Shown: positions 9,826 to 23,971 of the stretch, piece after piece
Layout: every line of letters starts with the position of its first letter
Position numbering within the stretch: position 1 is the stretch's first letter
Source of the DNA: Grammothele lineata
Lineage: Eukaryota; Basidiomycota; Agaricomycetes; Polyporales; Polyporaceae
Direction of reading: 5' to 3'
Length of the DNA stretch: 64,000 nucleotides
NCBI GenBank assembly: GCA_002150815.3
Contig: NDFF03000034.1
Location: 58,923 to 122,922, forward strand
The notes under the pieces: model-generated
The model's input: the letters and a program-made list of their open reading frames with translations, nothing else
Databases searched by the model: none
Told to the model about the DNA's origin: nothing
Translations under genes and position numbers: made by a program

Positions 9826-11977
9826 TTGCGCCCGATGCACCACCGTTATCTCTCGCCCGCCGCCGGGGTTCCCAAGAGGTCATTCGCGAAGTCATGAGCC
9901 CTCCCACCCTGTGCGCGTTCGGCGCAAAGAGAAGCGTCAGCTGGACGGATGCACTGAAGAGGGTTTAGCTCGTACCTGCGGAAGTCGTAAGCCAGAACGC
10001 AAATAGTCCGTTCCTGTGAACGGTGCCGTGCACTTGGCGGCAGGAGTAGCGGGGCACCGTCCGCGAATCGCACTAGGCATGGGACCACGGTATTGACACC
10101 ACTTGATAGGGAGCAGAAGTGAAGAGTTCTAACGGCGTCCTAACATCCTCTCCCTACCCACGATCGCCTCGACCCACTTCTGGTGCAATTAACGGCGGCC
10201 GTTCTTGTGAAGATAGTGCGCGTTACCGGGCGCAGAGCGCAGGCCTACGGCAAGCAGCGCCTAAGACACAACCAGAATTACGTCAGAGGCGGCTGTTGCA
10301 TTCTGCGTGAAGGGGGAGTGGGGACTTACGGGGACGGAGACGCCACGCGAAGACAGCTAGTCTAGGCAACCCCGACGGGATCGAGCAACCGATGGAGCCC
10401 GTCGAGGATCATGAGGCCTCGGCAGATGACTTTTTGAGATGCTTGTCACTCTTCCTCTATTCAGTCGGTCTTGATTGAGATCTGAGGGCGCGGCATTAGG
10501 AACATGAAGGGCGCATGAAGCTGCGAAAAACCAGCCGAATTCCTTGATTCCCCGCATTTCGAAGCCTTCCCAAGGGGAAAATCGGAGGCAGGGTTCTCAC
10601 CCAAACAGTCGCCCAGTTCGAAGCGTATGACGCACGGCACCACCCGACGCGTTAGCATGCTCGACTCGTGCAGAGGCGCAGTCGCGCTAGTGGGACATCT
10701 CCTCGCGGTATGTCCCGATGACCTTAGAGCGGTGGCTCGTCCAGTCTTGTCTTGGGGCTACGTTCTTCTTCACCTATGTTTAGCAGGACACTTAGGGGAC
10801 CATCATTCTTCACAACTTTGACGAGCAACTTACCGAAGACGATGAGCAGCTGACCAACGTGGGCCGGATGGAGCGGACAAACCAATCGTATTCGAGCTTC
10901 GATGCCTGAGAGCCTGTTGAGCCGACGTTGAGTTCAGTTCAGCGACAGGGAAGAGACTCTGGGAGCCGGACGAACCTCCGCAGAAAGCATTGGCGAATCC
11001 TTGCCGTGAGAAAGAAGGGATTCAATGGCCAAAAGCTGGAAGCGCCCGGAGTGACGAATGCGGGGTCTCATCCAAGTCCAGCTGACCTCCCCTTTCTCTC
11101 AGCGCTGGCACCTTCACTTCGGTCTCAGTGCGGCTCGCATGTTGGGGCGCGCAGCATGCATAGCCAGCGCTGAGCACCTGCCGCGCTAGAGCTCCAATGA
11201 GTAGGCCACCTGCATTAGCCTCGTGACGACGTTCGGTCTTCCGCCTCAGCCGACATACACAGAGAGCATGGGATTCAATCCAAACAACGGGCTGCGTAGA
11301 GGCAGAGAAGTCATATGCCTTCGGACCATCTCCAAGAAGACGGCAGAACGCATTACAGGACCACGCTAGTTGCCCTGGTGTCGATCATACAGTGTGAAGG
11401 TCTGCCCGACGCCGCCGTCTGCGTGTCATCCATATTGCTCAGTAGACAAGAGCTTGAGAGCATTTGCGTCAAGTTGCTGCGTCGTCAGCTGTCGGATCGT
11501 CAGAACCACGTCTGAGGCAGAAAGTAAAAAGCACTCACTCGATAGACCCAAGGACCGATCAAGATGACGCATACGGTATGCCCCGGATTCCGATTTTCGA
11601 AAGCAAGAGCGCGACAGTCGGCGTAGTTTGTTCGCCATTACTCCGTCTATGCATACTATGTCGAGAATCAAGGGAGGACAGTCGAATGCGGTCAGGCGGA
11701 GCGAACATCAACTTGATCTTGAAGATCAAACTTGCCACTGGCCAGACCTGAGAGTATGTAGACTATTTCCCACGGTCATGATCCCATAATTAAAAGGTCA
11801 TAAGCATTTGCTATCGGCTGCAAACGTCCTTTGACATCGGGTAACATTACGTCATTAATGTTGGACTTGGGCTGACGCTACCGCAGCACGCTCCTCCTCG
11901 GGCTTGCCCTCTTCCACTCTCTCCTTCACGCAGGTCTTGCGACCTAGATACCCACAAACTACGTACAAAAGCACAGG
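9826..11977. other. Gene-poor interval, about 2.1 kb
   Basis: Between the divergent alcohol oxidase and RdRP genes. Open frames here are short and featureless. Missing N-terminal exons of the RdRP could lie in the right half (about 11300-11977), but I could not identify any with confidence. Confidence 0.35.
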
Positions 11978-14900
11978 ATGTTAACGAAGAATTACGACAC
12001 TATTTATACAGCAAGTTGCCAAGACGGATCCACTATCACCAACAAAGAACTCCAGCCCCACCCATCCTCACGCGCGACGCGGCTCGTTGGCGACTCGACG
12101 CGATTCCTGCTGCTTTCGGTACACAAACGCGCGAACGAGAATGTGCTGCGCACGAGTGTGTCAAAATGGATCCGGGAAGGGATCGCAATGAACGGCGTTG
12201 TGTGAGTCCGAGAGCCGCCACTCGCGCGACGCGCCGGGGCCTATCTACGTTCGGACATGGCCATGCTCATGCGTGCTTCGTCGCAGCTACCGCTTCCTCG
12301 GCTTCACGGAGTCTCAAGTGAAGGCCGGAAAACTCATGTTCTTCCGCGAGGACAACGACTGGACCGTAGAGCGCGTCCTATCTAGCTTTGGCGATCTTCG
12401 CGCAGTGTACCTCAAGTCCGGATACGGAAAGTATTCCGCGCGCCTTGGGCTATCCTTCTCCTCCACGGTGCAGTCACTTGATGTACTTCTTTCATTCACT
12501 TTGGAGTTGCCACGCACTCACAGGATGGTTTTAGATTCCTCAGGGGCTCGCGCTCCAGCTTCCCGACCTAAACGCGCCAGACGGGTCTCTCCACAGCGAC
12601 GGGTGCGGCATGATCCGCGACTCGTTTGCGGCGCAGATCTGCACACGCCATGAGTTGCCCTCGGACACTTCAGGTCAACAGATACAAACTATCTTTCATT
12701 CTCAGACTCCCGCTGACCCGTGACGAGCAGTCTTCCAAATACGTCGTGGGGGCATCAAAGGCCTTCTCGTACGCTATCCTGACGACAGGTTCGATGAGCT
12801 TTGCAGAAAACACTCTGGCACGCGTGTGAGACAAGCCCCCATGATTGCGTACCGACCTTCAATGTACAAGTACGACGGCGGTCCGACGTTCCTGGAAATC
12901 AACAACTACAATTCCCCTCCCCCTCCGGCACGTCTGAACGTCCAGTTCACGGCGCTCCTGCTCACACGGGGCGTTCCGTCCTCGGTCTTCGAACGCCTCG
13001 TGCGGGACCAGCTGGACTTGATCGGCAGCATTCTCACGAGCCGGGAGAAGGCGTTCATGTACATTAAGGGTGAACTGGACGCGGCCGCGGAGAACGGCTA
13101 CGCGCAAAGCCGTGAGTGCATCGATGAACTTTGTTACACACGAGGCCTGATCTAAGCTTTCGCAGTATACTCAATGCTGCTGGCACAGCAGGACCTATCG
13201 GAGCCGTATGTGAGGCAATCTCTGCTAAGGTTCCAGAAGCAACAGTACGAGTCGCTTCGCAACAAGATGAGCCTGCGCATCCCCGACTCCGCTTACTGTT
13301 TGGGCGTGGTGGACGAGTACGGTGTTCTCGGCCCCAACGAGGTCTACGTTAACCTACCTAGCCGGAATGGTGTCCTAGTGCGCGACGTTATCGTAGCCCG
13401 GTAGGTTTGTTGCGCTACGTGCTCTGCGCTGTGACTAAATCCCTAATAGGAACCCTGCTTATCATCCTGGCGGTGAGTAACGGCTTCCGGATATTTCCGA
13501 GTCGGCGCCTGACACAGCCGCAGACATCCGCACGTTGCGCGCCGTGGACCATCCGCAACTACGCCACCACCGCAATTGCATCGTCTTCCCCTCCAAGGGG
13601 CCGCGCTCGGTCCCAGACTCGATCGCGTCAGGCGATCTCGACGGCGACACGTACTTCGTCGCATGGGACCCGAACCTGATTCCCCCACGCGAGGTGGCGC
13701 CTCTGAACCGTGCCCCCAAACCTGCCGCGGCGGCGGGTCCCGCACATGCGACCCGCAGCACGTCGGACATGTCGCGCGACGCAGCGCAGACGTTCATGCA
13801 GCTCAAGTTCAACCGGCTACTAGGGATGATGGCGAACGAGTGGACGAAGCAGATCGAACTGACACCTCAGCTCGCGGACGGACCCGTTCCGCGCGGTTTG
13901 GTGCCGCTCATTGAGTCCGCCTTAGTGAGTTGGTGTGGTTCATTGGGTCCCCTTGCCTCGTATTGACGCCCCCTGACAGGACCTCATGAAAACCGGGGAA
14001 GACTTCGCGCGACTGGAGAACCGGTTCAAGGCCTTGATGAACCAGCATGCGACCCGTAGCCTCGACGCCTCCCAAAGCCCGATCAAACGCTTGCGGGACA
14101 TGATTCCCTACGGCAACGCCGACGATCCTGTCGTTTTGGATGGCAGCTCGTGCGATCCAATGCTCGTGCTTCGAGAGGAGGACCGTCAGTCGTGGGACCG
14201 TCATATCGCTCAAGCCGCGTCAGCAATGTCAGGATTCAACAGGGAGCTGGTCAAGGCCATCAACTTGGACAAGGAGATTACGGCGTGTAAGCATCCGCTC
14301 ATGTCCGTCCGTATGCGGAGCTTGACTTTCCCATAGCGGGCACAGCGGAATCGTCGAAGTTCGACAACCCCCTTCCCAGCAACACTGACCGGCTCAAGCG
14401 GCGGATTCAGAGCGATTACTTTGGAGGTCTGGAGCCTCCTCGTGCACGACGCGAGGATTTTGTAATTGACTTGTGCCGCTCCTCATCGTAACAGGCGGTA
14501 CTCGGGAGGAACAGAACGAGCAGCGAATGCGGGCGTCAGCATGGTGCGTCCCATCCTGTCTCCCACAGGCTGTTATGTATTCATACGTTGTTTTAGGTAC
14601 TTCTATGGGTATTCGAAGAACAAAGTGGCATTTGCCTGGCTCGGGGAGCGGTACCTCAACGAGATTAAGGCTTGTAAGTACGACCCTGAGCACAGCCCTC
14701 CTTCATCTCACAATGGCCGTTAGGGAGATCCAACGGGAACAGGCCGCCTATGTTCGTTGGGGCAGTCACATCTCAAACTACCACCATGCCTCGCGTCTCA
14801 CCGCCACTCGTACAAATGGACTCAGAAGCAACCCTCGTCGACGGAAACGCGTCCGAAGATGCGTTGGCCGAAGACAGCGGCGAAGAATCGCCCATGGAGG

Positions 14901-16069
14901 TAGACCCGGCGCCAGTCATCGAACCGGAGCACAAGGCGGGCCCCTCCACTCGCTGCCCGTCGCGAGAGTCCCGCCGTGAAGTTATCCCTGTCCCCGCCGC
15001 CCGTCCGCGACGCTGCGCCCCTTCCTCCTCTTCTGCACCTGAGCCCGAACCAGCAAACGCGTCTGAGCCCCGCCCTCCAGTGTCTGTCATATCCAATCCG
15101 AAACCCCGCGCGCCGACACAATACTTCCTTCCATGCGAGGCGCGGGGCGCCATGGGTCACGCATGGAAAATGCTTGCCTCAAACGGGTTCGTGCGTGGTT
15201 ATTTTTGCCCACCATGTGGGACGGCCGTCCACGAGAAGAAAGTGAATGGGTTCTGGGCCGGAGAACGAGCCACCACCAGCACTCTACGCAATCCGCCTCC
15301 GCCCCCCGCCTCCTCTGCCTACGACTCCGCCCAATCCGCCCCAGCCTCTCTTCCAGCTGAATCCCCTGAGCTCGCCGAGCGCCGAGCGCTTTCTACTGTC
15401 CGCGAAGACCCTTCATCCGCCTCAGACGCAGACGTGGACGCGGACGATGACGATGACGTGATGTCCGTATACGAATCCGCGGACGAATCCCCCGACCCGA
15501 CGCCGCCCGTCGCGCCCACTCGCCCGCGTACCCGCGCTTCCCCTGCGCCTACACCCCCACCCGCGGCCCCACGACGCACGTCCGGGCGCACCTCGGGCGG
15601 GACCACCGCCTCAGACGCCCCAAGCTCCCTCGCCGACTTCTCCGCCATCCGACGCCTGCCCGCGCGCGCGGGACAGGACATCTCCAGTCCCCCACACAGT
15701 GGGCGCCTGACCCGGGCCGCCACGCGCCGGATCTCCAGCGGCTCGTCTGCCCCCAGTGCTTCCTCCCCTACCTCCTCTCCTTCGTCTACCTCTCGCACCG
15801 CCTCCTCCGCGAGCACTCAATCATCGCTGGCTGCATTGGCTGCGGCTGACTTCCCACTCGTAGAAGACGACCCAAAGCCGCTTCACCCCGTGGCTACTCC
15901 GAATGTGCCACGGTGCTCTGCGGACGGGTCGGGAGGGGTGCACACTTGGAACAAATGGGGGAACGGAACGGCCAGGAAATACACGTGCCTAAACTGCGCA
16001 CATGTCGTGAAGGAGCGCAAGGCGCCCTCGCGCGTGGACGGGCGGCTGGTGTGGGTCCCCGCCGAATGA
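11978..16069 (+). CDS. Cellular RNA-dependent RNA polymerase (QDE-1/RDR type) with C-terminal Cys/His tail
   Basis: Makes double-stranded RNA for RNA silencing. Early exons are 11978-12201, 12287-12482, 12535-12673 and 12731 onward. RdRP landmarks occur in order: YRFLGFTESQVKAGKLMFF, SSFGDLRAVYLKSGYGKYSA, LHSDGCGMIRD, FQIRRGGIKGLLVRYPDD, IAYRPSMYKYDGGPTFLEIN, then the catalytic DLDGD within ASGDLDGDTYFVAWDP (about 13630-13670), and KVAFAWLGERYLNEIKA (about 14660). A GTAAGT...TTAG intron (about 14675-14723) splices this in phase into a long frame ending at 16069. That tail is Pro/Ser-rich and disordered and has two similar Cys/His segments (about 15130-15260 and 15905-16020). The N-terminal region normally present in about 1,100-residue RDRs is missing or unrecognised, so the start is uncertain. 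Alternative: the tail is a separate gene starting at 14785. Confidence 0.8.
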
Positions 16070-16756
16070 ATGACTAGCCGACTGTCGCGCGTTCCTGTTT
16101 TGCTTGCTATGGATCGCGGATCGTGGAGGATGGATGGATTTCTGAGTTCTATGCTTCGCTGTTCGTGCGTTCTCTATGCTGTAATGCGTGTTGTATATGT
16201 TTGTATGTTTGTATTGCTTCATCTGTCTTCATCTTCCTCGAGACCTTTGTGGTGTAGGCTATATTGGTCTATTGTGTAACGTCTCTTGCTCCCTCCTGCT
16301 GCGACACCCCCCGCGACACCTCCCTCATACATATGCTCTATCCTTTGACTGGTACAATGCCATGGTCACTCCTTTCACGCACGTCCGAATCAGTTCAGGA
16401 AGTCAGCCCTTCCTGGATTCAAAGGTCTTTATTGAGACTGTCTTTCAGGAGAGTGGCATTCTCGATAGTGTATCGTGTGAATTACGCCCTCGTCCGCTAC
16501 ACTCCTCCAAGATACCCTTGTTTAGTTAAACATACAGTTTCTAAAGCTCAAGAGCGGTAGTATAGGACGCCTGTCATGGGGCACAGCCCTCTCGAGGGCA
16601 TAAAACGGGGATTTAAAAAAGATAAATGCAGCGAGTGTATGGATTACTTCCATTAAATACAATAAAACGCGTAATGTCCTTCTCCCGAACCGCTTCAACC
16701 CCTGTCAGACCCACCAGCCTATATAGCGTACAACAAACAGCCCCTCAGATCGACGC
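16070..16756. other. Convergent intergenic region
   Basis: The RdRP gene (+) and the first S28 peptidase gene (-) converge here. The stretch is more T-rich than its surroundings, consistent with 3' untranslated regions. No further gene was seen. Confidence 0.45.
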
Positions 16757-18890
16757 TTAACTCGAGGTGGGCTTCCAGTCCTTCATCCAGCGGACGATGG
16801 CCTCGAGGGCCTGTTCCTGGACCTTCGACATCAGGGGGGTCAGTGGCGGGTCGACGAACATGTCGTCGCAGTGGCCGAGGTCGTGCAAAAGGTGCGGCTG
16901 GAGCGAGGAGTTGAAGGAGGGAGCGACGCCGTCCGCGCCCATCGTCGTCTCGCGCCACGGGTCGACTGCGTCACACCAGAAACAATCGAGAACGAACGAT
17001 ACAAAGAAGATGAGCAACCAGTCCCACCGGGAAGACATGAGAGAACGAATCAACTCACGCTTGCCGTTCACGAACACCAGCCGCTCAGTAGTGACGTTCC
17101 ACCCATTATACGCGGAGTTGACACCAAGCGAGTTGAGCAGCGAGTGCGCCTTCCTCGTGCCGTTGAACGCGCCCGGGAACTGGAAGCCGCACATGCGCTC
17201 GTACGTCGCGACGTCGTACGCGCGCGAGACGATCGAGGGCGTGCCCTTCGGCGCGCCGGTCATCCAGTAGCTGAACTCGTTGCAACTGGAGGGCAAATGA
17301 GGTCAGCTTTATCGGAGTGGAAGGAAAGAGAACGAGGTTGTAGGTACGCACGTCATCCACCCCCACGACCGGTCTGCGTTGGGCGCCGTGGTATTCGTAG
17401 AAACCCCGTCGGGGTTGTGCATAGAGGGCATGCACTCGCTAGAGAGTTTGGTCGTTCAGAACACGAGGAAGCCAATCAGAACCGACAGAGACCGCTTACC
17501 CGGCGCTGAGTTTACCGCATCCGACTGTAAACACGCTCGGTTAATGTCGGTGAACGCATCCCAGGGAGATGATCACATACAACTGGGGTAGATCGTTTCG
17601 TTCCAGTACTTGCCCCACGCCTGGAACGCGTGGTGCAAGCCCCAGCCCGACGCCGGCGCAGTCTTGCCATTATCGACTTCCAGGACGTCGCAGAACGCGT
17701 ATGACAATGAGCGGTCCTCCTGCCAGTCGCCGAAGCTCCCGTAATCAATGACTATCCAGGCCCACACAATAAACATTAGCTACATTCCGAGAGATGGATG
17801 GGAGGGGAAACGCACGCGCCGAGGCGAAGTCGTCCGCATACTTGATGTCGCCGAGGCCGAAGTTCTGCTTCATCGCCCAGATCTCCGCCTCCGTGCCGGA
17901 GTCAAAGACGGCGTCGATATAGTCGATGACGGCGGTGACGTCCGACGAGCAGTTCTTGGGGATGTTCTGGCGCACGGTCTCGTAGTATCCCCAGAAGTCA
18001 CTGAAGAACGCGGCGCGGCGCGTAAGCACAGTCAGGAAGGTTGTGTACGAAGATACGCACGCGAGTGACTGGACGACGCCGGAGGACGCCCAGCCAGCAT
18101 AGAAGAGGTCGGGCTTGCTGTAGCGAGATCAAAGGTGGTGAGCCCGACATTCCCTCCGTGTCTGATGAGCAGCGCGAACACGTACTTGTACATCGCATAG
18201 CTAGTCAGCGCGCCGGGGTAGCTTCCACCGACCATGATCCAAGGAGCCTTTCCGGGCGCAAGGTTGTTACTATTGGGTTGGGGAAGCTTCACGTTCTTGG
18301 CGAAGTACTCAAGGTCATCGATCGCTTGCTGGATTGTATGCACTTGCAAGGCCTCAATACTGAGTTCAGGATACGGGTTCGAGTCTCCGAAAAAGCGGTG
18401 CTCGAGCACGATCGTGGACCCGTTCAGGCGCTGCGCGATCTGGCCTGTAACAGACACGTTGGTGAGGAAGCTGGTGAACCCGTCCGCGGACTGCTCCCCG
18501 GGCGTCATAAGAACGATAGGGCCGCCTACGAGAACGCGCGTTAGAGGGAGAAGAGCAGAGCTCAGCACATGACATACCGGTTTCGTAGTACTCATAGTTG
18601 TGCCAGTAGCGCTGCTTGAAGGTGCCCTTGGAGGGGTCGTTGTGATCGATCAGCTGATTGAAATAGTACGTCTCCTTGTAAGACGAGATCTGCTGTTTCG
18701 TCGTCTGGTGGAAGACGCTGATGTTGTCGTCAGGGTCTATATCGTACCCTTTCATGCCGTGGCCGCGGCCGCGACCATTCTTCGTCTTTCCAGCAGGTGT
18801 CCGGAGGCGTGGAGAGAGCGCAGAGGCGGAAGAGAGAAGGAGAAGGGACGGAAGGAAAAGGCTTGCCGACAACTTCATCACAGCAGGCAA
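16757..18890 (-). CDS. Secreted serine peptidase, family S28 (prolyl carboxypeptidase-like), copy 1
   Basis: Family S28 enzymes cleave next to proline; this one is predicted to be secreted. ATG at 18890 (a second Met lies four codons later) is followed by a signal peptide (MKLSASLFLPSLLLLSSASA). Domain landmarks are YYFNQLIDHNDPSKGTFKQR, GGPIVLMTPGE, VLEHRFFGDSNPYPELS, the nucleophile elbow GGSYPGALTS, the Asp region LVFVNGKRE|DPWRE and the His motif LLHDLGHCDDMF, ending MKDWKPTSS at 16757. Several N-glycosylation sequons are present (NVS, NGS, NGT, NVT). About six short introns interrupt it. The elbow has Pro after Tyr where GGSYGG is usual. A diverged paralogue lies at 21884-23971. Confidence 0.92.
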
Positions 18891-19992
18891 GTGGGAAACC
18901 TAGGACAAAGAAAAAAGGTCGGCGCGCAAAGGAGGGGCGCCGAACTCGAAATCTGAAAGGGAGAAGAGGATGAGCAAGAGGACGACGGTACCCGCGAGGG
19001 GATCACTTTATATCTCACCCATCATTTCGACATTTGAATGCGCCTCGCGCCGCCCTGCATACCGAGGCTGTGAAGACATTGGTCTGCGACAGGGCGCGCG
19101 AACGACGCCGCCAGGAGTTGGGCGACGAGAAGCGGTGCAAAGCCGACGTCGCTTGCTGAATCCAGGCGATGATCACGCCAGCACACGCGTCCATAGACGC
19201 CCAACATTTGTCGCTCCGCTGTCCGAGTCGTCGCTTCCGATTGCCAACGTTATCCTTGCGTTGCCCACACCGGTCCTCTCGGCCACTGCGGTCTGTCTTG
19301 AAACTTCTCAACGCGTTCCTCGATCCTGGGTTTGCGGCATTCCCCTTCAGCGCAATCGCGCGCCCACAATTGTAACCAGTCCTGCGTCGCCGTACTGTCC
19401 CACTTGTGACACCATGATCAGCCGTTCCGATCCTTTTTGCCAGTCGGGCCTCTTTCAGCCCAGTTCCGAGGGTCAGTAGCGTAAGTGTTACTTACTCGCT
19501 CAATTGATTGCCGGTACACTGCACAAACGAGCCGAATGAGCGGTGCCGGTATATGCGGAGGTGAATAGGAGTACCGGCCGCTCATGCCATTTCGAGCCTG
19601 TGCCGCCAAGACCTGTCCACGCCGTCCCCCAGCGCACAGCTGCGAACAGCCCGGGCTAGCCCGGGGCGGTCGCATATCGTACCCTTAACTGCCAAGAGAC
19701 ACAGATCAGAACATGTCACTATCATTCGCCTGGGTGCTTACTTTCTAACCCGCGTGCTGTTGAGTCCGATCCGCTCGGAGCGACAACGGCTCACCAGCCG
19801 GACATTGTTCATGCACCCGGAGCGCTCCTGGGCGGTCGCACCGTTACCGAATTACACCATAGCGACTTCGAAAGCAAGGGACACACAATGAGGAGATCCG
19901 TCTCTAACGGTAGCTGATATTAGCTGCCTGTTGTACACTAAACATATATAATGATACACCAAAGAACGTCCAAGCCGAAGACCGAGAACCCA
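18891..19992. other. Intergenic: S28 copy 1 promoter and histone H4 3' side
   Basis: Contains the TATA box at 19006-19012 for the S28 gene. The rest (about 19020-19990) has no supported gene; the open frames here overlap on both strands and show no domain. Confidence 0.45.
19006..19012 (-). promoter_or_regulatory. TATA box of S28 peptidase copy 1
   Basis: TATAAAG on the minus strand, about 116 nt upstream of the ATG at 18890. Confidence 0.55.
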
Positions 19993-20528
<536 letters not shown>

Positions 20529-20901
20529 GTTTGAGTAGAGGTTGGTTGGTTGAGAGGTGAAGTTACGAGTGCAGTTGACTGAGTCGACGAAGGTCGAGCG
20601 TGCGAGTTTAGTGCGGCGAGTGGCGGGGGAGTGAGGGGAAAGCCGGAGCCGCGCGCCAGAGTACTTATACAGACGCGCGACGCGCCGGTGGCTGTGATCA
20701 CGTGTGTGAACCTTATTTTGTTGAACGCCGTTGACGCGCTGTACGCGCCCACGTGATGCATCGCGTCCGCCGCGTCGCGCCGCTATATAAGTCCCGCGCC
20801 TAGCGCTCTCTCCTTCCCCCACTCGCCGCCTCCGCGCATCAGCCCATCCGCCACCGCAGCCTCTCAACCACTTTCATCAAGTCTTACATCACTCGTCAGC
20901 A
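20529..20901. promoter_or_regulatory. Bidirectional histone H4/H3 promoter
   Basis: 373 nt between the two ATGs. It holds a TATA box for each gene: TATAAGT on the minus strand at 20663-20669 (135 nt before H4) and TATATAA on the plus strand at 20784-20790 (112 nt before H3). GCGCGACGCG-type sequences occur between the two boxes and may be shared cell-cycle elements. Confidence 0.7.
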
Positions 20902-21497
<596 letters not shown>

Positions 21498-21883
21498 GCG
21501 GTGGTGATTGGATGTGTTTCGCCGTGTCTTTATATCCTTGTACTGGGTTGTATTTATATTGTTCATTAGTAATGATTCCCTTTGCATCTCAACTACTTTT
21601 GCGTGTGAGATTCGACCCCAAACCCCTGGTAACACCGTAGGGTGGTCATTGTGGGGCTCAGAACATCCTCCATTGGTCAGTTTTGTCGGTTTGAAGTCGT
21701 TCAGGACTGCTCGGCATCAATAGGTTCTGTCATAGTCGCCGGTCGATTAGAATCACTACGATACGATTGTCCTCAGTATTATCCCATAATACAGTACAGT
21801 CCCATTTCACGCATAACATCCCAGAAACGTGCAGTCGTCCGTCACAAACACAAACGCATCACAACGCGAACAAACCACGCCCC
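21498..21883. other. Convergent intergenic region between H3 and S28 copy 2
   Basis: AT-richer sequence expected to hold the two 3' untranslated regions. No gene was seen. Confidence 0.45.
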
Positions 21884-23971
21884 TCACGCCTTCGGCTTCC
21901 AATCCTTGATCCAGTTCTTTATCTCCTGGATCGCGCTAACCTGCACCGACCGGATATGCGAGCTCTCATCACTGTGAATCCCAAGGTCTGCACAGTGCCC
22001 GCCGTCGTGCACCGCGTGCGGCTGCAGCGTGTTCGGGTACAGGCTGATACCGTCCGCGCCGACCGTCGCCTCGCGCCATGGGTCGCCTATTCCTCGCGTT
22101 AGCTATTTCAAGCTGAGACAGAACACGGAGTAGGAGAGGGGGAACGTACGGAGACCGTTGACAAAGATGAGGCGGTCGGTGGTGGTGTGCCACCCGTCAT
22201 AAGCGGTGTTGATCGCGAGCGCGTTGAGGATGCTCTTGCGCTTCGTGCCGTGGAACGCGAGTGGGAAGTCGTAATCGCAGCTGCGCTGTATGCGGAAGAG
22301 CCGTCAGATACAGAGGTCGGACGTGAGCGGCCAGGGCAGCTTACTTCGGCACGTTCGACGGTAAGGAAGCGCGAGACGAGGGTGGGCCGGTCTTTGGGGG
22401 CGCCAGCGGGGAAGAAGCCGAACTCGTTGCACCTGTGTAGTAGTTGATTGCACAAGTCATCGAATGACGATCAGGACTCCAGGAAGGTACACGCACTGCA
22501 TCCACCTCCACGACCGGTCGGCGTTGGGAGCCTTGACGTTGTTCCAGTGAGTCAGGTTGGGGTTATGTGAACCGCCCAAGCACGTCTCGGCGTCAGCCTT
22601 TCCACAAACTATATGCCTGTTATATCACAAGTCATTGGTCGGGCAGCTTGTTGAGACTCACCATGTGGATAGAACGTCTCGTTCCAGTAGGTTCCCCACG
22701 CCTTCAGCGCGTGGTCGAGGCCCCATCCTTCCTTGGGGCCATTCTTGCCGTTGTCGACCTCAAGCGCATCACAGAACTTGTAGAAGAACTTGATGTCTTT
22801 CTGATACCAGTTGAAGACGTACTTCACTGAACGTGCCCATCTCAGTTCCCACGTGCGGTCAAAACAACCGCATACTACTCACTCGCAGCCGCGAAGTCGT
22901 CCACGTACTTGATGTCCTGGAGCCCAAAGATGGACTTCATAGTGTGGATCTTGGCCTCGTCGCCGGTTTCGAGCACCGAATCGACGTAACCAACAACGGC
23001 TTCAATGTCCGCCGAGCAGTTGGTGGGTATGTTCTGCCGGATGGGCTCGAACCAGCCCCAAAAGGACCTTAACGTACGTAGGCATGTTAACAGGTCGAAT
23101 ACCGCGGCAGTTGACGCATATACTTACCCAATAGCTTGGACGACCGCCGACGATGCGTATCCGGCATAGAAGACATCCGGCTTGCTGGGAAGATAAAGCT
23201 GTCAGAGGACTCAACGTGAAATCAATACGGCACACCACGCACCTGTGCATAGCGTAGCTAGTGAGCGCACCCGCATAGCTCCCACCAATGAGGATCCATG
23301 GGACTTTCCCAGGCGCGACCTTGTCTCCGTCGGGCATCGGGAGCTTGACATTCTTTGCGAAGTACGCGAGGTCCTCAATTGCCTGCTGCACGGTGTGTAC
23401 CTGCAGGCTCTGCACCGAGAGGTCCGGGTAGGGGTTGGACTGGCCGAAGAAGCGATGCTCGAGGAGGACTGTGGAGCCATTAACTGCCTGGGCGATAGCG
23501 CCGTTCATGGTGCTGTTGGTAACGTAGCTCGTGCGACCTGGTGTACGAGATGGTTGAGCGTTGCACTAGCAGGAAGGTTTACTTAAACCTACTCGACGCG
23601 TCAACCTCTCCTGGGGTGGACAGAATGATGGGTCCACCTGATGAGTAGGCGCACCTTCATCAGTGAATGTTGCAATGACGGAGAACTTCGATAAACGCAC
23701 CGGGTTCATAAAACTCGTAGCTATGCCAGTACCTCTGCTTGAACGTGCCTTTCTCGGGGTGGTAGTGGTCGATGAGTTGATCGAAGTAGTAGATGGTCTT
23801 GTACGAAGAGAGTAGTTGCTTGGTGCTCTGGTGGAAGACCGACTTCGACTCGTCAGGCTCGTCAACGTAGGGAATGTAGGGCATTGGGTTCCATTCATGG
23901 TCGGCAAAAGAGGCGTGAACCGTAGCGGGAAGGATATAAAGTAAAGACATTAAGATGCCCGCCGACAGCAT
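21884..23971 (-). CDS. Secreted serine peptidase, family S28, copy 2
   Basis: Paralogue of the gene at 16757-18890 with the same strand and layout. ATG at 23971 opens a signal peptide (MLSAGILMSLLYILPATVHA). It is followed by YYFDQLIDHYHPEKGTFKQR, VLLEHRFFGQSNPYPDLS, the nucleophile elbow GGSYAGALTSYAMH, the Asp region RLIFVNGLRDPWRE (across an intron), the His motif HAVHDGGHCADLG and the end WIKDWKPKA. Proline-directed peptidase activity is inferred from the family. The shared flanking phrases show a common origin, but many substitutions separate the copies, so the duplication is not recent. Confidence 0.9.

Noticed and set aside
14785..16069. Independent gene starting at the ATG at 14785
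   Set aside because: Possible, but only about 60 nt would separate it from the RdRP stop at 14723, while a consensus intron fuses both frames. Kept as an alternative in the RdRP entry.
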